Below, one piece after another: positions 1 to 7,900 of a stretch of DNA of 14,596 nt. Numbering within the stretch: the stretch's first letter is position 1; every line of letters begins with the position of its first letter. Below the pieces are notes generated by a model. It did no database searches, was not told where the DNA came from, and worked only from the letters and a program-made list of their open reading frames with translations. The stretch comes from an uncultured Clostridium sp. (GTDB lineage Bacteria; Bacillota; Clostridia; TANB77; CAG-508), in contig CAJKVD010000001.1 of the NCBI GenBank assembly GCA_905203195.1, positions 1 through 14,596 on the forward strand, written 5' to 3'. The position numbers were made by a program, and so were the translations under genes.

Positions 1-318
1 CGAAACAATATTACACTTTAAATTTTTTTTAAGCTGTTCAATCATTTCTATATTGGTAACCAAAATTACATCTTCATCACAAATATTCTTATCAATTCCA
101 TATTGATTTTCTCCAATTTTAGTTGTTGCTGCAAAATGATTTATAAGCTTCAAATTATCAAATTGACTATTATTTACAAATATATAATCTCTTCCGTTAA
201 TTTCATTTGCCCTTTTACTTCGAGTTGTATGAAGAATTCCTCTTTTATAACCCCTTTTTACTAACTCATTTTGAATGGTGGTTTTTCCAGCACCACCACC
301 TCCTAATAATATTACCAA
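1..318 (-). CDS. Guanylate kinase-like P-loop protein (partial, 3' end outside window)
   Basis: The first 106 codons of a minus-strand gene; the window edge removes the rest. Read from a TTG start at 318, it opens with VILL followed by a Walker A loop GGGGAGKTT, then HTTRSKRANEINGRDYIFV, which matches the guanylate kinase pattern TTRxPRxGExxGxDYxFV (GMP-binding lid with Arg, Glu and Tyr). A later NQYGI matches the YYGT site. In known guanylate kinases these residues bind and phosphorylate GMP with ATP. The usual Pro and Gly of RPxRPGE are replaced here, so this is a divergent family member and probably not the cell's housekeeping Gmk. The TTG start is supported by a GGAG site about seven bases upstream that overlaps the TAG stop of the preceding synthetase-like gene, which suggests translational coupling. 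Substrate is unproven. Confidence 0.75.
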   Translation of the reverse strand, partial: MVILLGGGGAGKTTIQNELVKRGYKRGILHTTRSKRANEINGRDYIFVNNSQFDNLKLINHFAATTKIGENQYGIDKNICDEDVILVTNIEMIEQLKKNLKCNIVS

Positions 319-327
319 TTAAAACTC

Positions 328-1725
328 CTATAAATTGATTGTTAAAAAATTTGGTAAAAGAATATCTAAATATTCTTTATATATATTTAAAATTTCTTTA
401 GCTTGACTTGGAGTTATTTGTTTATTTTTTTTAGGCATAATTTTCATCATATGTATTATTGCTTGTTGATAATATCCTGTTTCGATATTTTTTTCTATTT
501 CTTCTTTATCTTTTTCATATTCATTGTTAATACTAACATTTCTATTTTTCATATAAATTGAATTTAAAAAATTTATATATTCTTTAAAATTTTTAGTCAT
601 ATCCATTACAGTTGATGGCAAATTAACATCATAATTATATAATTTTGATGGATGTCCACCTGTCATCAATATTATTAATCTCGCATTATGATTTCCATAA
701 TTTTCAATCATATCTTTCAATAAAACTGCCGTTCCTCTTGAAGATGACATTCTTTTATGATTAATTGATCCCATACCTGTTATAAAATAGTTCTTTGTAT
801 GATATTTAGGGTTTAATAATAATGTTTCTGCATATGTTTTTTTAACTACCCATGTTTTCAAGTGTTCTTCACATACAAATAAATCTGTTCCCATCCAATT
901 CACTATTTTGCTTGATAAATCATTATTTTCTTCTATTTCATCTTTATTCAATTTTTCAAATACTTTCTCAAATATCTCATAAACATTGTTACTTTCATTA
1001 TCTTTTCTAAATTTCATATATAAATCAAATAAAGTGAATAATTCGCTATCAAACATAGGATCAATTATATATTTTTCATTATATTTAATTCCAATTCCAT
1101 ATTCCCTTAATAATCCCCAATCACTTCTTATATTGTCAAAGGCACCTATAAAGTTAGATTTATGAAATGTTTGTATAAAATCTATTTTCTTAAAATTTTC
1201 TAATGTTTTTTCTTTCCATTCTTTATCATCATAATTTAATGCCAATTCATTTTTGGAATTTAAAATCAATACCTTGTGCTTTTCATAAAATTCAAACATA
1301 ACTTTTACAAACGTTTCAAATTCTTCTGTATTAGTTGTATAAAAATTTTCATAGTCACATGATATGTTTATTTCTTTTAAATCCCAAATGGTTTGATATG
1401 AATAATAATTTAATATGTCCTCTGGCGTTTTGAATGCTTTTATAATACTGTCTGGTGTTTGATATACCTTCAAAAAAATATTATACATTTTTTCTTTTTC
1501 TGTATATCCTTCTTCATCTTTAGATATTTTCTTGTTTAATAGTTCACAAGTTTTTTCAGCAGTAACACCACTAAAATGTGCTGCAATCGGAAAACATACT
1601 TTCTTTCCTTTTTTTCTTTGCATTCTAGCATTTATATCTGCTACAACAAACATTCTAGCATGATCAATACTTATTGGACAAACAGGATAAAGGTACGGCA
1701 AAGAAATTAAAAACTTATTTTTCAT
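328..1725 (-). CDS. Compact leucyl-tRNA synthetase-like class I aminoacyl-tRNA synthetase homologue, no editing domain
   Basis: A 465-residue protein resembling the catalytic core of archaeal/eukaryotic-type LeuRS. Residues 10-57 (PYLYPVCPISIDHARMF, then ADINARMQRKKGKKVCFP) align with the HIGH region, where HxGH has become SIDH (19-22). Residues 114-150 match the connective segment after the nucleotide fold. IIDPMFDSELF (220-230) matches the EPLSDSTIY region, DLFVCEEHL (281-289) the DLRVSGKDL region, and RMSSSRG (325-331) the KMSKS loop. LeuRS enzymes are usually 800-1000 residues; here the CP1 editing domain and most of the tRNA-binding C-terminus are absent. The ATG at 1725 is chosen over a TTG at 1746 because GAGGAG sits six to seven bases before it. 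The product could activate an amino acid or other carboxylate, or be a non-catalytic paralogue. It is not a replacement for cellular LeuRS. It is coupled to the downstream guanylate kinase-like gene. Confidence 0.8.
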   Translation of the reverse strand: MKNKFLISLPYLYPVCPISIDHARMFVVADINARMQRKKGKKVCFPIAAHFSGVTAEKTCELLNKKISKDEEGYTEKEKMYNIFLKVYQTPDSIIKAFKTPEDILNYYSYQTIWDLKEINISCDYENFYTTNTEEFETFVKVMFEFYEKHKVLILNSKNELALNYDDKEWKEKTLENFKKIDFIQTFHKSNFIGAFDNIRSDWGLLREYGIGIKYNEKYIIDPMFDSELFTLFDLYMKFRKDNESNNVYEIFEKVFEKLNKDEIEENNDLSSKIVNWMGTDLFVCEEHLKTWVVKKTYAETLLLNPKYHTKNYFITGMGSINHKRMSSSRGTAVLLKDMIENYGNHNARLIILMTGGHPSKLYNYDVNLPSTVMDMTKNFKEYINFLNSIYMKNRNVSINNEYEKDKEEIEKNIETGYYQQAIIHMMKIMPKKNKQITPSQAKEILNIYKEYLDILLPNFLTINL

Positions 1726-1753
1726 AATCCACTCCTCTTTTTTCAAATATTAA

Positions 1754-1782
1754 TTGACAATTACAAATTATTATAGTATACT
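1754..1782 (+). promoter_or_regulatory. Sigma-A promoter of tRNA-Cys
   Basis: A perfect -35 TTGACA (1754-1759), a 17-base spacer and a -10 TATACT (1777-1782). The predicted start point is about seven bases before the mature tRNA 5' end, so the transcript would have a very short leader. Confidence 0.85.
1770..1775 (-). promoter_or_regulatory. Candidate -10 box for the synthetase-like gene
   Basis: On the minus strand TATAAT occurs here, 45 bases before the ATG at 1725. The expected -35 position reads CCATAA, a poor match, so this is a weak candidate. The box lies inside the spacer of the oppositely oriented tRNA promoter, so the two could compete for RNA polymerase. Confidence 0.4.
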
Positions 1783-1796
1783 TGAAATTAGTTTAT

Positions 1797-1871
1797 GGCA
1801 TCATAGCCAAGTTGGTAAGGCAAAAGTTTGCAAAACTTTGATCATTGGTTCGAATCCAGTTGATGCCTCCA
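1797..1871 (+). tRNA. tRNA-Cys (anticodon GCA)
   Basis: A complete cloverleaf. The acceptor stem is GGCATCA with TGATGCC. The D arm is GCC/GGC with loop AAGTTGGTAA. The anticodon stem AAAGT/ACTTT encloses loop TTGCAAA, giving anticodon GCA. The variable loop is GATC. The T arm is ATTGG/CCAGT around TTCGAAT. The discriminator is U73, the identity base recognised by cysteinyl-tRNA synthetase, and CCA is encoded at 1869-1871. It has its own promoter and terminator and is divergent from the synthetase-like gene. Confidence 0.96.
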
Positions 1872-1880
1872 TAACTCAAG

Positions 1881-1911
1881 AACAGTACAAATAAATGTAC
1901 TGTTTTTATTT
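1881..1911 (+). terminator. Rho-independent terminator of tRNA-Cys
   Basis: An eight-base stem, ACAGTACA (1882-1889) with TGTACTGT (1896-1903), a six-base loop and a downstream T-rich tract, starting ten bases after the tRNA CCA end. From here to about 2098 there is no gene or clear signal. Confidence 0.85.
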
Positions 1912-2098
1912 TGTACTATTTTATTACAAAAGTTAATAAAAGTCAATAATTCTTTAATAGTTTGGTGCTGCTGAATGTAGGTTAATCAATCATATTTCAA
2001 TATTTTATCTTCTATATTCTTGTGACATATCTATTTTAAACCTATACTTACAAAAGTTTACAATTTTCTCAACTTTACATCATTTTTTTGCCAATACC

Positions 2099-2137
2099 AA
2101 AAAAATAATTTCAGAACTTTTTTCGAGTCCTGAAATT
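2099..2137 (-). terminator. Rho-independent terminator after the ABC ATPase gene
   Basis: Minus-strand stem of twelve pairs, 2137-2126 with 2118-2107 (AATTTCAGGACT against AGTTCTGAAATT, one G-U pair), a seven-base loop, then ATTTTTTT. It begins 27 bases after the stop of the truncated ABC gene. Confidence 0.85.
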
Positions 2138-2164
2138 ACATATTTATATCAAATTCAAATTGTT

Positions 2165-2803
2165 CTACCCCGCATACTGTCTACTTTGAAATCTACCTTC
2201 TGCTATATCATGTGTCACTATAATTGCAGTAATTTTTTCTTTTCGCAAAATATCATATATATCATTTGTTACCATTATTCTTGTTTGATAATCTAAAGCT
2301 GAAAATGCTTCATCCAATAATAAAATCTTAGGTTTAACCGCCAAAGTTCTTATTAATGCCGCTCTTTGTCTCATCCCTCCAGACAATTCTTGTGGATATT
2401 TATCTTTAAATTCATATAAATTATATTTTTTCAGCAACCCCGCTACATATTCTCTGCTTTCATGTGTTTTTATTCCTTTTAATTCCAACCCTAGCATTAC
2501 ATTACTCCAAATGGTTCTCCATTCCAATAAACAATCTCTTTGCAACATATATCCTATATCAGAAGATATACCATTTACCAATTCACCTTGTATATAGATT
2601 TCACCTGTTGATTTATTTTCTAATCCACTTATTATTGACAATAATGTTGATTTTCCACATCCACTTGGCCCTATTATACTTACAAATTCTCCACTATTTA
2701 CTCGAAAACTTACATTTTTTAATGCTTGTATTTCTCCTTCTTTGCTTTGATATTTTTTACTTATATTTTTTACCTCTAATATTTTTTCCATTTTTACTAT
2801 CAT
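2165..2803 (-). CDS. Orphan NitT/TauT-type ABC transporter ATP-binding protein, C-terminally truncated
   Basis: A 212-residue ATPase of the SsuB/TauB/NrtD type, which power uptake of sulfonates, nitrate, thiamine precursors and related small anions; the substrate cannot be read from the ATPase. Visible motifs: Walker A GPSGCGKST (45-53), Q-loop in YMLQRDCLLEWRT, signature LSGGMRQR (140-147), Walker B with catalytic Glu ILLLDEAFSALD (160-171) and the H-loop THDIAE (197-202). Family members normally continue about 40-50 residues after THDISEA; here ten unrelated residues follow, ending in RQYAG, then the stop and terminator. No permease or binding-protein gene lies within several kilobases. It is probably a decaying remnant, although all ATP-binding motifs survive. 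The start may be ATG 2803, with AGGA about five bases upstream, or ATG 2791 (MEKILEV), which fits the family better. Confidence 0.8.
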   Translation of the reverse strand: MIVKMEKILEVKNISKKYQSKEGEIQALKNVSFRVNSGEFVSIIGPSGCGKSTLLSIISGLENKSTGEIYIQGELVNGISSDIGYMLQRDCLLEWRTIWSNVMLGLELKGIKTHESREYVAGLLKKYNLYEFKDKYPQELSGGMRQRAALIRTLAVKPKILLLDEAFSALDYQTRIMVTNDIYDILRKEKITAIIVTHDIAEGRFQSRQYAG

Positions 2804-2873
2804 TCCTTTCCTGAAACAATAACTTTTTTACGTTTTACAACTAATGCTGTACTCAATATATTTTATGTTGACT

Positions 2874-2901
2874 ATTATATTAGAGTTACGGTTTTTTACA
2901 A
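2874..2901 (-). promoter_or_regulatory. Promoter of the ABC ATPase gene
   Basis: Minus-strand -35 TTGTAA (2901-2896), a 16-base spacer and -10 TATAAT (2879-2874), giving a leader of roughly 65 bases. No obvious operator was seen. Confidence 0.6.
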
Positions 2902-3012
2902 TATTTTTATATACATTTATAATTGTAATATAAATTTACATAAAAATAGAATAAAACTATAACAAATTAGCTTTACTAATAAGTATAATCTTATCCTTAA
3001 TATAAACTACAA

Positions 3013-3516
3013 TTATTTATCAAAATAGTTACTTACTTCTTGTAAATCTTCAAAATTATGTTGTCTTAAAATTTCATATGTAATGATTGCTACAGAATTT
3101 GAGAGGTTTAATGACCTTAATGTTGGTAACATTGGTATTCTTATTGTTTTTTCATCAAGATATTTTTCTAGTAGCCATTCTGGTAATCCCTTTGTTTCTT
3201 TACCATATAATACAAATACTTCCTTCATTTCTGAATAGTTTATATCTGTATATTTTGTTTTTCCTTTTGTTGTGGCAAAAAACATGTTATTTTCTTCTGG
3301 TTTGTATTTTTCTAAAAATTTTTCTAATGAGTCATGTTCTTCTATTTCTAATTTGTCCCAATAATCTAATCCTGCTCTTTTTATTGATTTTTCATCTATT
3401 TTAAATCCCAATGGATGTACTAAATGCAATTTTGCTCCTGTTATTGCACATGTTCTTGCTATATTTCCTGTGTTTTGTGGTATTTCTGGTTCTACCATTA
3501 CTATATTTAATTTCAT
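3013..3516 (-). CDS. trmL: tRNA (cytidine(34)-2'-O)-methyltransferase TrmL
   Basis: A 167-residue SPOUT-fold enzyme of typical TrmL/CspR length. TrmL uses S-adenosylmethionine to 2'-O-methylate the wobble base (C34 or modified U34) of certain leucine tRNAs, which aids decoding. The three SPOUT signatures are visible: VEPEIPQNTGNIARTCAITG near residues 8-27, VLYGKETKGLPEWLL in the middle, and IPMLPTLRSLNLSNSVAI near the C-terminus, which forms the knotted cofactor site. It is the second gene of a two-gene operon, 15 bases after the TrmH-like gene, with its own AAGGAAGGA site six bases before ATG. No strong terminator is visible downstream. Confidence 0.93.
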   Translation of the reverse strand: MKLNIVMVEPEIPQNTGNIARTCAITGAKLHLVHPLGFKIDEKSIKRAGLDYWDKLEIEEHDSLEKFLEKYKPEENNMFFATTKGKTKYTDINYSEMKEVFVLYGKETKGLPEWLLEKYLDEKTIRIPMLPTLRSLNLSNSVAIITYEILRQHNFEDLQEVSNYFDK

Positions 3517-3531
3517 TTTTATTCCTTCCTT

Positions 3532-4335
3532 TTAAATCTTTTTTATTTTGTGTCTAACATATTCATAAAGCATAATTCCTGTAGCCACAGAAGCATTTAA
3601 GCTTTCAGTTTTACCAAGCATTGGAATTTTAACTTTTACATCTGCCAAATCCAAAATTTCTTTAGAAACTCCATTTGCTTCATTACCTATTACTATAACT
3701 TTTTTATTATAATCAATGTCATATATGCTATTAGTAGTTTGCAAAGAAGTTGCCAACACTTCATATTTATGTTTTTTTACTTGTTTTAATGTTTCACTTA
3801 AGTTTTCACATTCTATAATTTTTACTCTAAATATTGCTCCCATTGTAGAACGTACAACTTTTGGGTTATAGCTATCTGCTGTTCCTTTTGATACTAAAAT
3901 TTGTTTTAGTCCAACACTGTCTACTGTTCTTAATATTGTTCCTAAATTGCCTGGATCTTGTATATCATCTAAGGCTATTATTATATCTTCATTATAATCT
4001 ATTTCAGATGATTGAGCCTCAACATTATTTTTTTGCACAATTGCTAAAATTCCTTGTGGTGTTGATACTTCACTTATTGTTTTGAATATGTTTTGTGGTA
4101 CATATATACATTCTTGTTTTGCTATTTCATATTTTAGGTCATCACCTAATATTCCTGATTTTTCGCAGTCTTCACATATTACTATTTGATTTATTTGTGC
4201 TTTTTCTTGTAAGGCTTCTTTTATTAATTTTATTCCTTCTATTACATATTCGTTGCTTTTGTCTCTATATTTTTTGTCTTTTAACTTTTTTACATGTTTT
4301 ATAAACTCATTTTCTTTACTTGTTATTTTTTGCAA
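3532..4335 (-). CDS. TrmH/RlmB-family RNA 2'-O-methyltransferase (YsgA-like)
   Basis: A 267-residue SPOUT methyltransferase with an N-terminal RNA-binding segment (about residues 1-105, ITSKENEFIKHVKKL) and a catalytic SpoU domain. Motif 1 is ALDDIQDPGNLGTILRTVDS, followed by NPKVVRSTMGAIFRV. Motif 2 is VIGNEANGVSKEIL. Motif 3 is IPMLGKTESLNASVATGIML. These match the TrmH/RlmB/TsnR group, whose members methylate ribose in rRNA or tRNA; the exact target here is not determinable. The start is a TTG at 4335 with AAGGA nine bases upstream. Co-transcribed with trmL, so the operon carries two SPOUT 2'-O-methyltransferases. Confidence 0.9.
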   Translation of the reverse strand: MQKITSKENEFIKHVKKLKDKKYRDKSNEYVIEGIKLIKEALQEKAQINQIVICEDCEKSGILGDDLKYEIAKQECIYVPQNIFKTISEVSTPQGILAIVQKNNVEAQSSEIDYNEDIIIALDDIQDPGNLGTILRTVDSVGLKQILVSKGTADSYNPKVVRSTMGAIFRVKIIECENLSETLKQVKKHKYEVLATSLQTTNSIYDIDYNKKVIVIGNEANGVSKEILDLADVKVKIPMLGKTESLNASVATGIMLYEYVRHKIKKI

Positions 4336-4409
4336 TTATACCATTCCTTTTTCTTTTTATTTATATTTAGCTTTTACCTTTTTTTATTTTTTATACTATT
4401 ATATTATTG

Positions 4410-4438
4410 ATTATACCAACTATATTAAAAACATGCAA
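4410..4438 (-). promoter_or_regulatory. Promoter of the TrmH-like/trmL operon
   Basis: Minus-strand -35 TTGCAT (4438-4433), a 17-base spacer and an extended -10 TGGTATAAT (TATAAT at 4415-4410). The -35 hexamer lies inside the 3' arm of the terminator hairpin of the preceding 133-residue gene, so terminator and promoter overlap. Confidence 0.65.
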
Positions 4439-4458
4439 CTATTATGTTGCATGTTTTT
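4427..4458 (-). terminator. Rho-independent terminator of the 133-residue gene
   Basis: A perfect 13-base-pair hairpin, AAAAACATGCAAC (4427-4439) with GTTGCATGTTTTT (4446-4458), and a six-base loop. It starts about five bases after the stop codon at 4464, and the minus-strand 3' arm ends in a T run. The symmetric sequence could also terminate plus-strand transcripts. Confidence 0.85.
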
Positions 4459-4463
4459 GAACT

Positions 4464-4865
4464 TTAATAATGATCGTCACACTCACTTAAAAATTTGCTA
4501 AAGGCTTTGTCGTCATTTGCCATTTTTTCCATGGCTTCTCTGCTGATTTTGGCCTTTCCTTTTTCTATTATCTTTGCTGCTGCCTTTGTTAATACAATTT
4601 CTTCTGCTGGTACACCTGTTAATTTCTGCACTGTTTCTTTAAATTGTGTGTCTGGTACATCTCTTAGATATGTATATTTTGTACAAGATACTACTGTTTC
4701 TAGTCCTAAAAGATATATGGCTCTTTTACCATTCTTTTGCACTTTTTCGTACAAAACCAAATCTACTTCTGGTGCCCAATATTGTCCTGGTTTATCCAGA
4801 TAATATTTTCCTAACCGGTTTTTAGAGCATACTTCAAAGCCCCTGCAAAATTCTTTCTGACTCAT
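4464..4865 (-). CDS. Hypothetical protein, 133 residues, directly downstream of mfd
   Basis: A cytoplasmic-looking protein of no family I recognise. It has no signal peptide or membrane segment. The N-terminal half is mixed beta-like (PGQYWAPEVDLVLYEKVQ, then KRAIYLLGLETVVSC), and the C-terminal half is helical and charged (AAAKIIEKGKAKISREAMEK), ending in SECDDHY. Four cysteines are scattered and do not form a CxxC pair. The ATG has a strong AAGGAGGG site. It has its own promoter and terminator, so it is a monocistronic unit, although no terminator separates it from mfd and read-through is possible. Its codon use looks less AT-biased than its neighbours, which may reflect higher expression. 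Function unknown. Confidence 0.8.
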   Translation of the reverse strand: MSQKEFCRGFEVCSKNRLGKYYLDKPGQYWAPEVDLVLYEKVQKNGKRAIYLLGLETVVSCTKYTYLRDVPDTQFKETVQKLTGVPAEEIVLTKAAAKIIEKGKAKISREAMEKMANDDKAFSKFLSECDDHY

Positions 4866-4900
4866 TACTAAGCCCTCCTTAAAATTTATTGTATATACAT

Positions 4901-4929
4901 ATTATACAATATTTTCATAATTTTTGCAA
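4901..4929 (-). promoter_or_regulatory. Promoter of the 133-residue gene
   Basis: Minus-strand -35 TTGCAA (4929-4924), a 17-base spacer and -10 TATAAT (4906-4901), beginning only 15 bases after the mfd stop codon. The -10 lies about 35 bases before the start codon. Confidence 0.7.
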
Positions 4930-4944
4930 ATTTTATTTTTACTA

Positions 4945-7900
4945 CTATTTTGTAGCTTTTGTTTTACTTGCTTCTCCTTGATTTTTTAAGAATTCCATTA
5001 CATCATTTAATATTTGTCTTTCATTTGTTGTTCCAATATTTAATGTAATCATTGGCTTTACTCCTGGTTGGAATTTGACTTTGTTTTTATATGTTTCTAC
5101 TAATTTTACAATATCTACATTAAATTTCTTTTGGTCATATGTAAATACTACTGATGTTTTTTTGCTTGCTATTTTAGTAATATATAATGGTTTAGCTAAA
5201 TATTTTATTCTTGCTATATCTAGTAGATTTTCTAATTCTCCTGGCATGTTTCCAAATCTGTCTATTATTTCGTCTACTACATTTTGTATATCTTGTTCAT
5301 TTTTGCATAATGCTATATTTTGATATATTTCAATTTTTTGACTAGAGTCTGATATATATTCATCAGGAATGTAACTTGTTACATTTAAGTCTATTTGAAT
5401 ATCTAAGTCTGGTTCTACTTCTTTTCCTTGCATTTCTTTTACTACTTCATCTAGTAAATTACAATATGTGTCATATCCTACTTGTTCTAAATGTCCTGAT
5501 TGAATTTCTCCTAATAGACTTCCCGCTCCTCTTATTTCTAAGTCTCTCATTGCTATTTTAAATCCTGATCCAAATTCTGTGAATTCTTTTATTGCTTTTA
5601 ATCTTTTATCTGCTACTTCTGCTAACATTTTATCTTTTTTATATGTTATATATGCATATGCTTGCCTACTACTTCTTCCTACTCTTCCTCGAATTTGATA
5701 CAATTGCGCTAATCCCATTCTATCTGCATTTTCTACTATTATTGTATTTGCATTTGGTATGTCTATTCCTGATTCTAATATTGTTGTACATACTAGCACA
5801 TTTGTATTTTTTTCTATAAATTCTTGCATTATATCTTCTATTTCTTTTCCTGTCATTCTTCCATGTGCATATGATACTTTGGCTTCCGGCACTAATCTTG
5901 CTATATCATCTGCTTTTTTTTGTATATTTTCAACATTATTAAATATATAAAATACTTGGCCATCTCTTTCTAATTCTTTTGTTATTGCTTCTTTTATTAC
6001 TTCTTGATCATATTCTAAAACATAGGTCTGTACTGGTTTTCTGTTTTGTGGTGGATCATATATTACAGACATATCTCTTATTCCAACAACCGACATATGC
6101 ATTGTTCTTGGTATTGGTGTTGCTGTCATTGTTAATACATCTATGTTTGCTTTATATTCTTTTATTTTTTCTTTTGCTTTTACTCCAAATCTTTGCTCTT
6201 CATCTATTATTAGTAGGCCTATATCTTTGAATTCTACATCTTTACTTAGTAATCTGTGTGTTCCTATTACTATATCGACTTCTCCTAATGCTAATTTTTT
6301 TATTACTTCTTTCTGATATTTGGGTGATTTGAATCTATTTAATATTTCTACTTTTATTGGGAAATCTTTCATTCTTTCTTTAAATTCTTCGTATTGTTGA
6401 CCTGCAAGTACTGTGGTTGGTACTAAATATGCTACTTGTTTATGGTCCATTACTGCTTTAAATGCTGCTCTTATTGCTACCTCTGTTTTGCCATATCCTA
6501 CATCTCCACATAAAAGTCTGTCCATTGGCTTTTGTGATTCCATATCTTTTTTTACTTCTTCTATACATCTTAATTGGTCATCTGTTTCTTGGTATGGAAA
6601 TTGGTCTTCAAATTGTGTTTGCCATGGTGTGTCTTTACTATATGCGTATCCTTTTGCTTTTTCTCTTTTTGCATATAGTTCTATAAGCTCTCTTGCTACT
6701 GCTCTTAAATTTTTCTTTACTCTTTCTTTTGTTTCTCTCCAGTCTTTGCTTCCTAACTTGTTGATTGGCGGATTTATGGCATCTCCTCCATTATATTTTC
6801 TTATACTGTCTAATTGGTTTGTTGGTACATATAAAATATCATCATTTTGATATTTTAATTTTATATAGTCTTTTGTTGTTCCATCTGCTGTTATTGTGTT
6901 TACTCCTATATAAATTCCTATTCCATAGTTTTTGTGTACTACATAGTCTCCTATTTTTAGGTCTGCAAATACTACTTTTTCTCCTTCTTTATATGCTTGA
7001 TGTGCAAATGTTTTCTTCTTTTTGCCTCCTTCTATTAATTCATCTGCTGCAATTACTACTTGGTTTATGTCATAGTTTTCAAATCCTTCTGTTAGTTTTC
7101 CTATTGCTATTGTTATTATTTTTTCTTGTGATTTTACTATTATTGTTTTATCAAGCTTTTCTTCTATTTTGCAAATTATGTTTTCTTTTTCTAATATTTC
7201 TTTTAATTTTTTTGCTTTTTCTTTAGTTGCTACTACTACATATATATTTTTTCCTTGTTCATGTGCTTTTCTTATATCTGTAAATAATGTTTCTATTTCA
7301 CTTTTAAAATAGTTTATTGCTCTATATGAGAAATTATAATTTTGTGCTTGTCTGTCTACTTTATTATCTTGTTTTTCTATATATAATGTTACTTTTTTGC
7401 TTTCTTCTACAAGCTCTTCTATCCTACTAAATGGCTGTATATTGCTTATCGCTTGTGGTACTACTTTTCCTTTTTCTATTAAATTTTTTATTAAATTATC
7501 ATTATCTTTTATTACATTTTGTGCTCTTTGTTCTATTTTTTTTATTTCATCAAATGTTATTATACTGTTTTTATTTAAATAATCTATTACTGTTTGTTGT
7601 TTATCATAAAAACAGTCAAAATATTTGTCTATTTTACTTATATAATTTCCTGCTTTTATTTGTTCTATATCTTGCTCTATTATATCTTCTTGTAAATCAT
7701 TCGCTATTGTTTTCCTTACTTTTTTGCATATTTCTTCTATTGGTTTTTCTAATATATATTCATGTGCTGGTTCTATTTCTACTTTTTCTAATGCATTTAT
7801 TGATCTTTGACTTACTATATTAAAATTTCTTATTGAGTCGATTTCATCTCCCCAGAATTCTATTCTGACTCCTATTGCATCATTTATAGATATGTCTAAG

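Noticed and set aside
1726..1746. TTG start adding seven codons to the LeuRS-like gene
   Set aside because: The added codons contain the GAGGAG ribosome site itself, which fits ATG 1725.
1797..1871. tRNA-Cys as an integration attachment site
   Set aside because: No repeat of the tRNA 3' end was seen elsewhere in the window and no integrase gene is present.
1918..1946. Minus-strand promoter-like pair TTGACT-17-TAAAAT downstream of tRNA-Cys
   Set aside because: It would read into the tRNA terminator and tRNA antisense with no gene to serve; such matches are expected by chance in AT-rich sequence.
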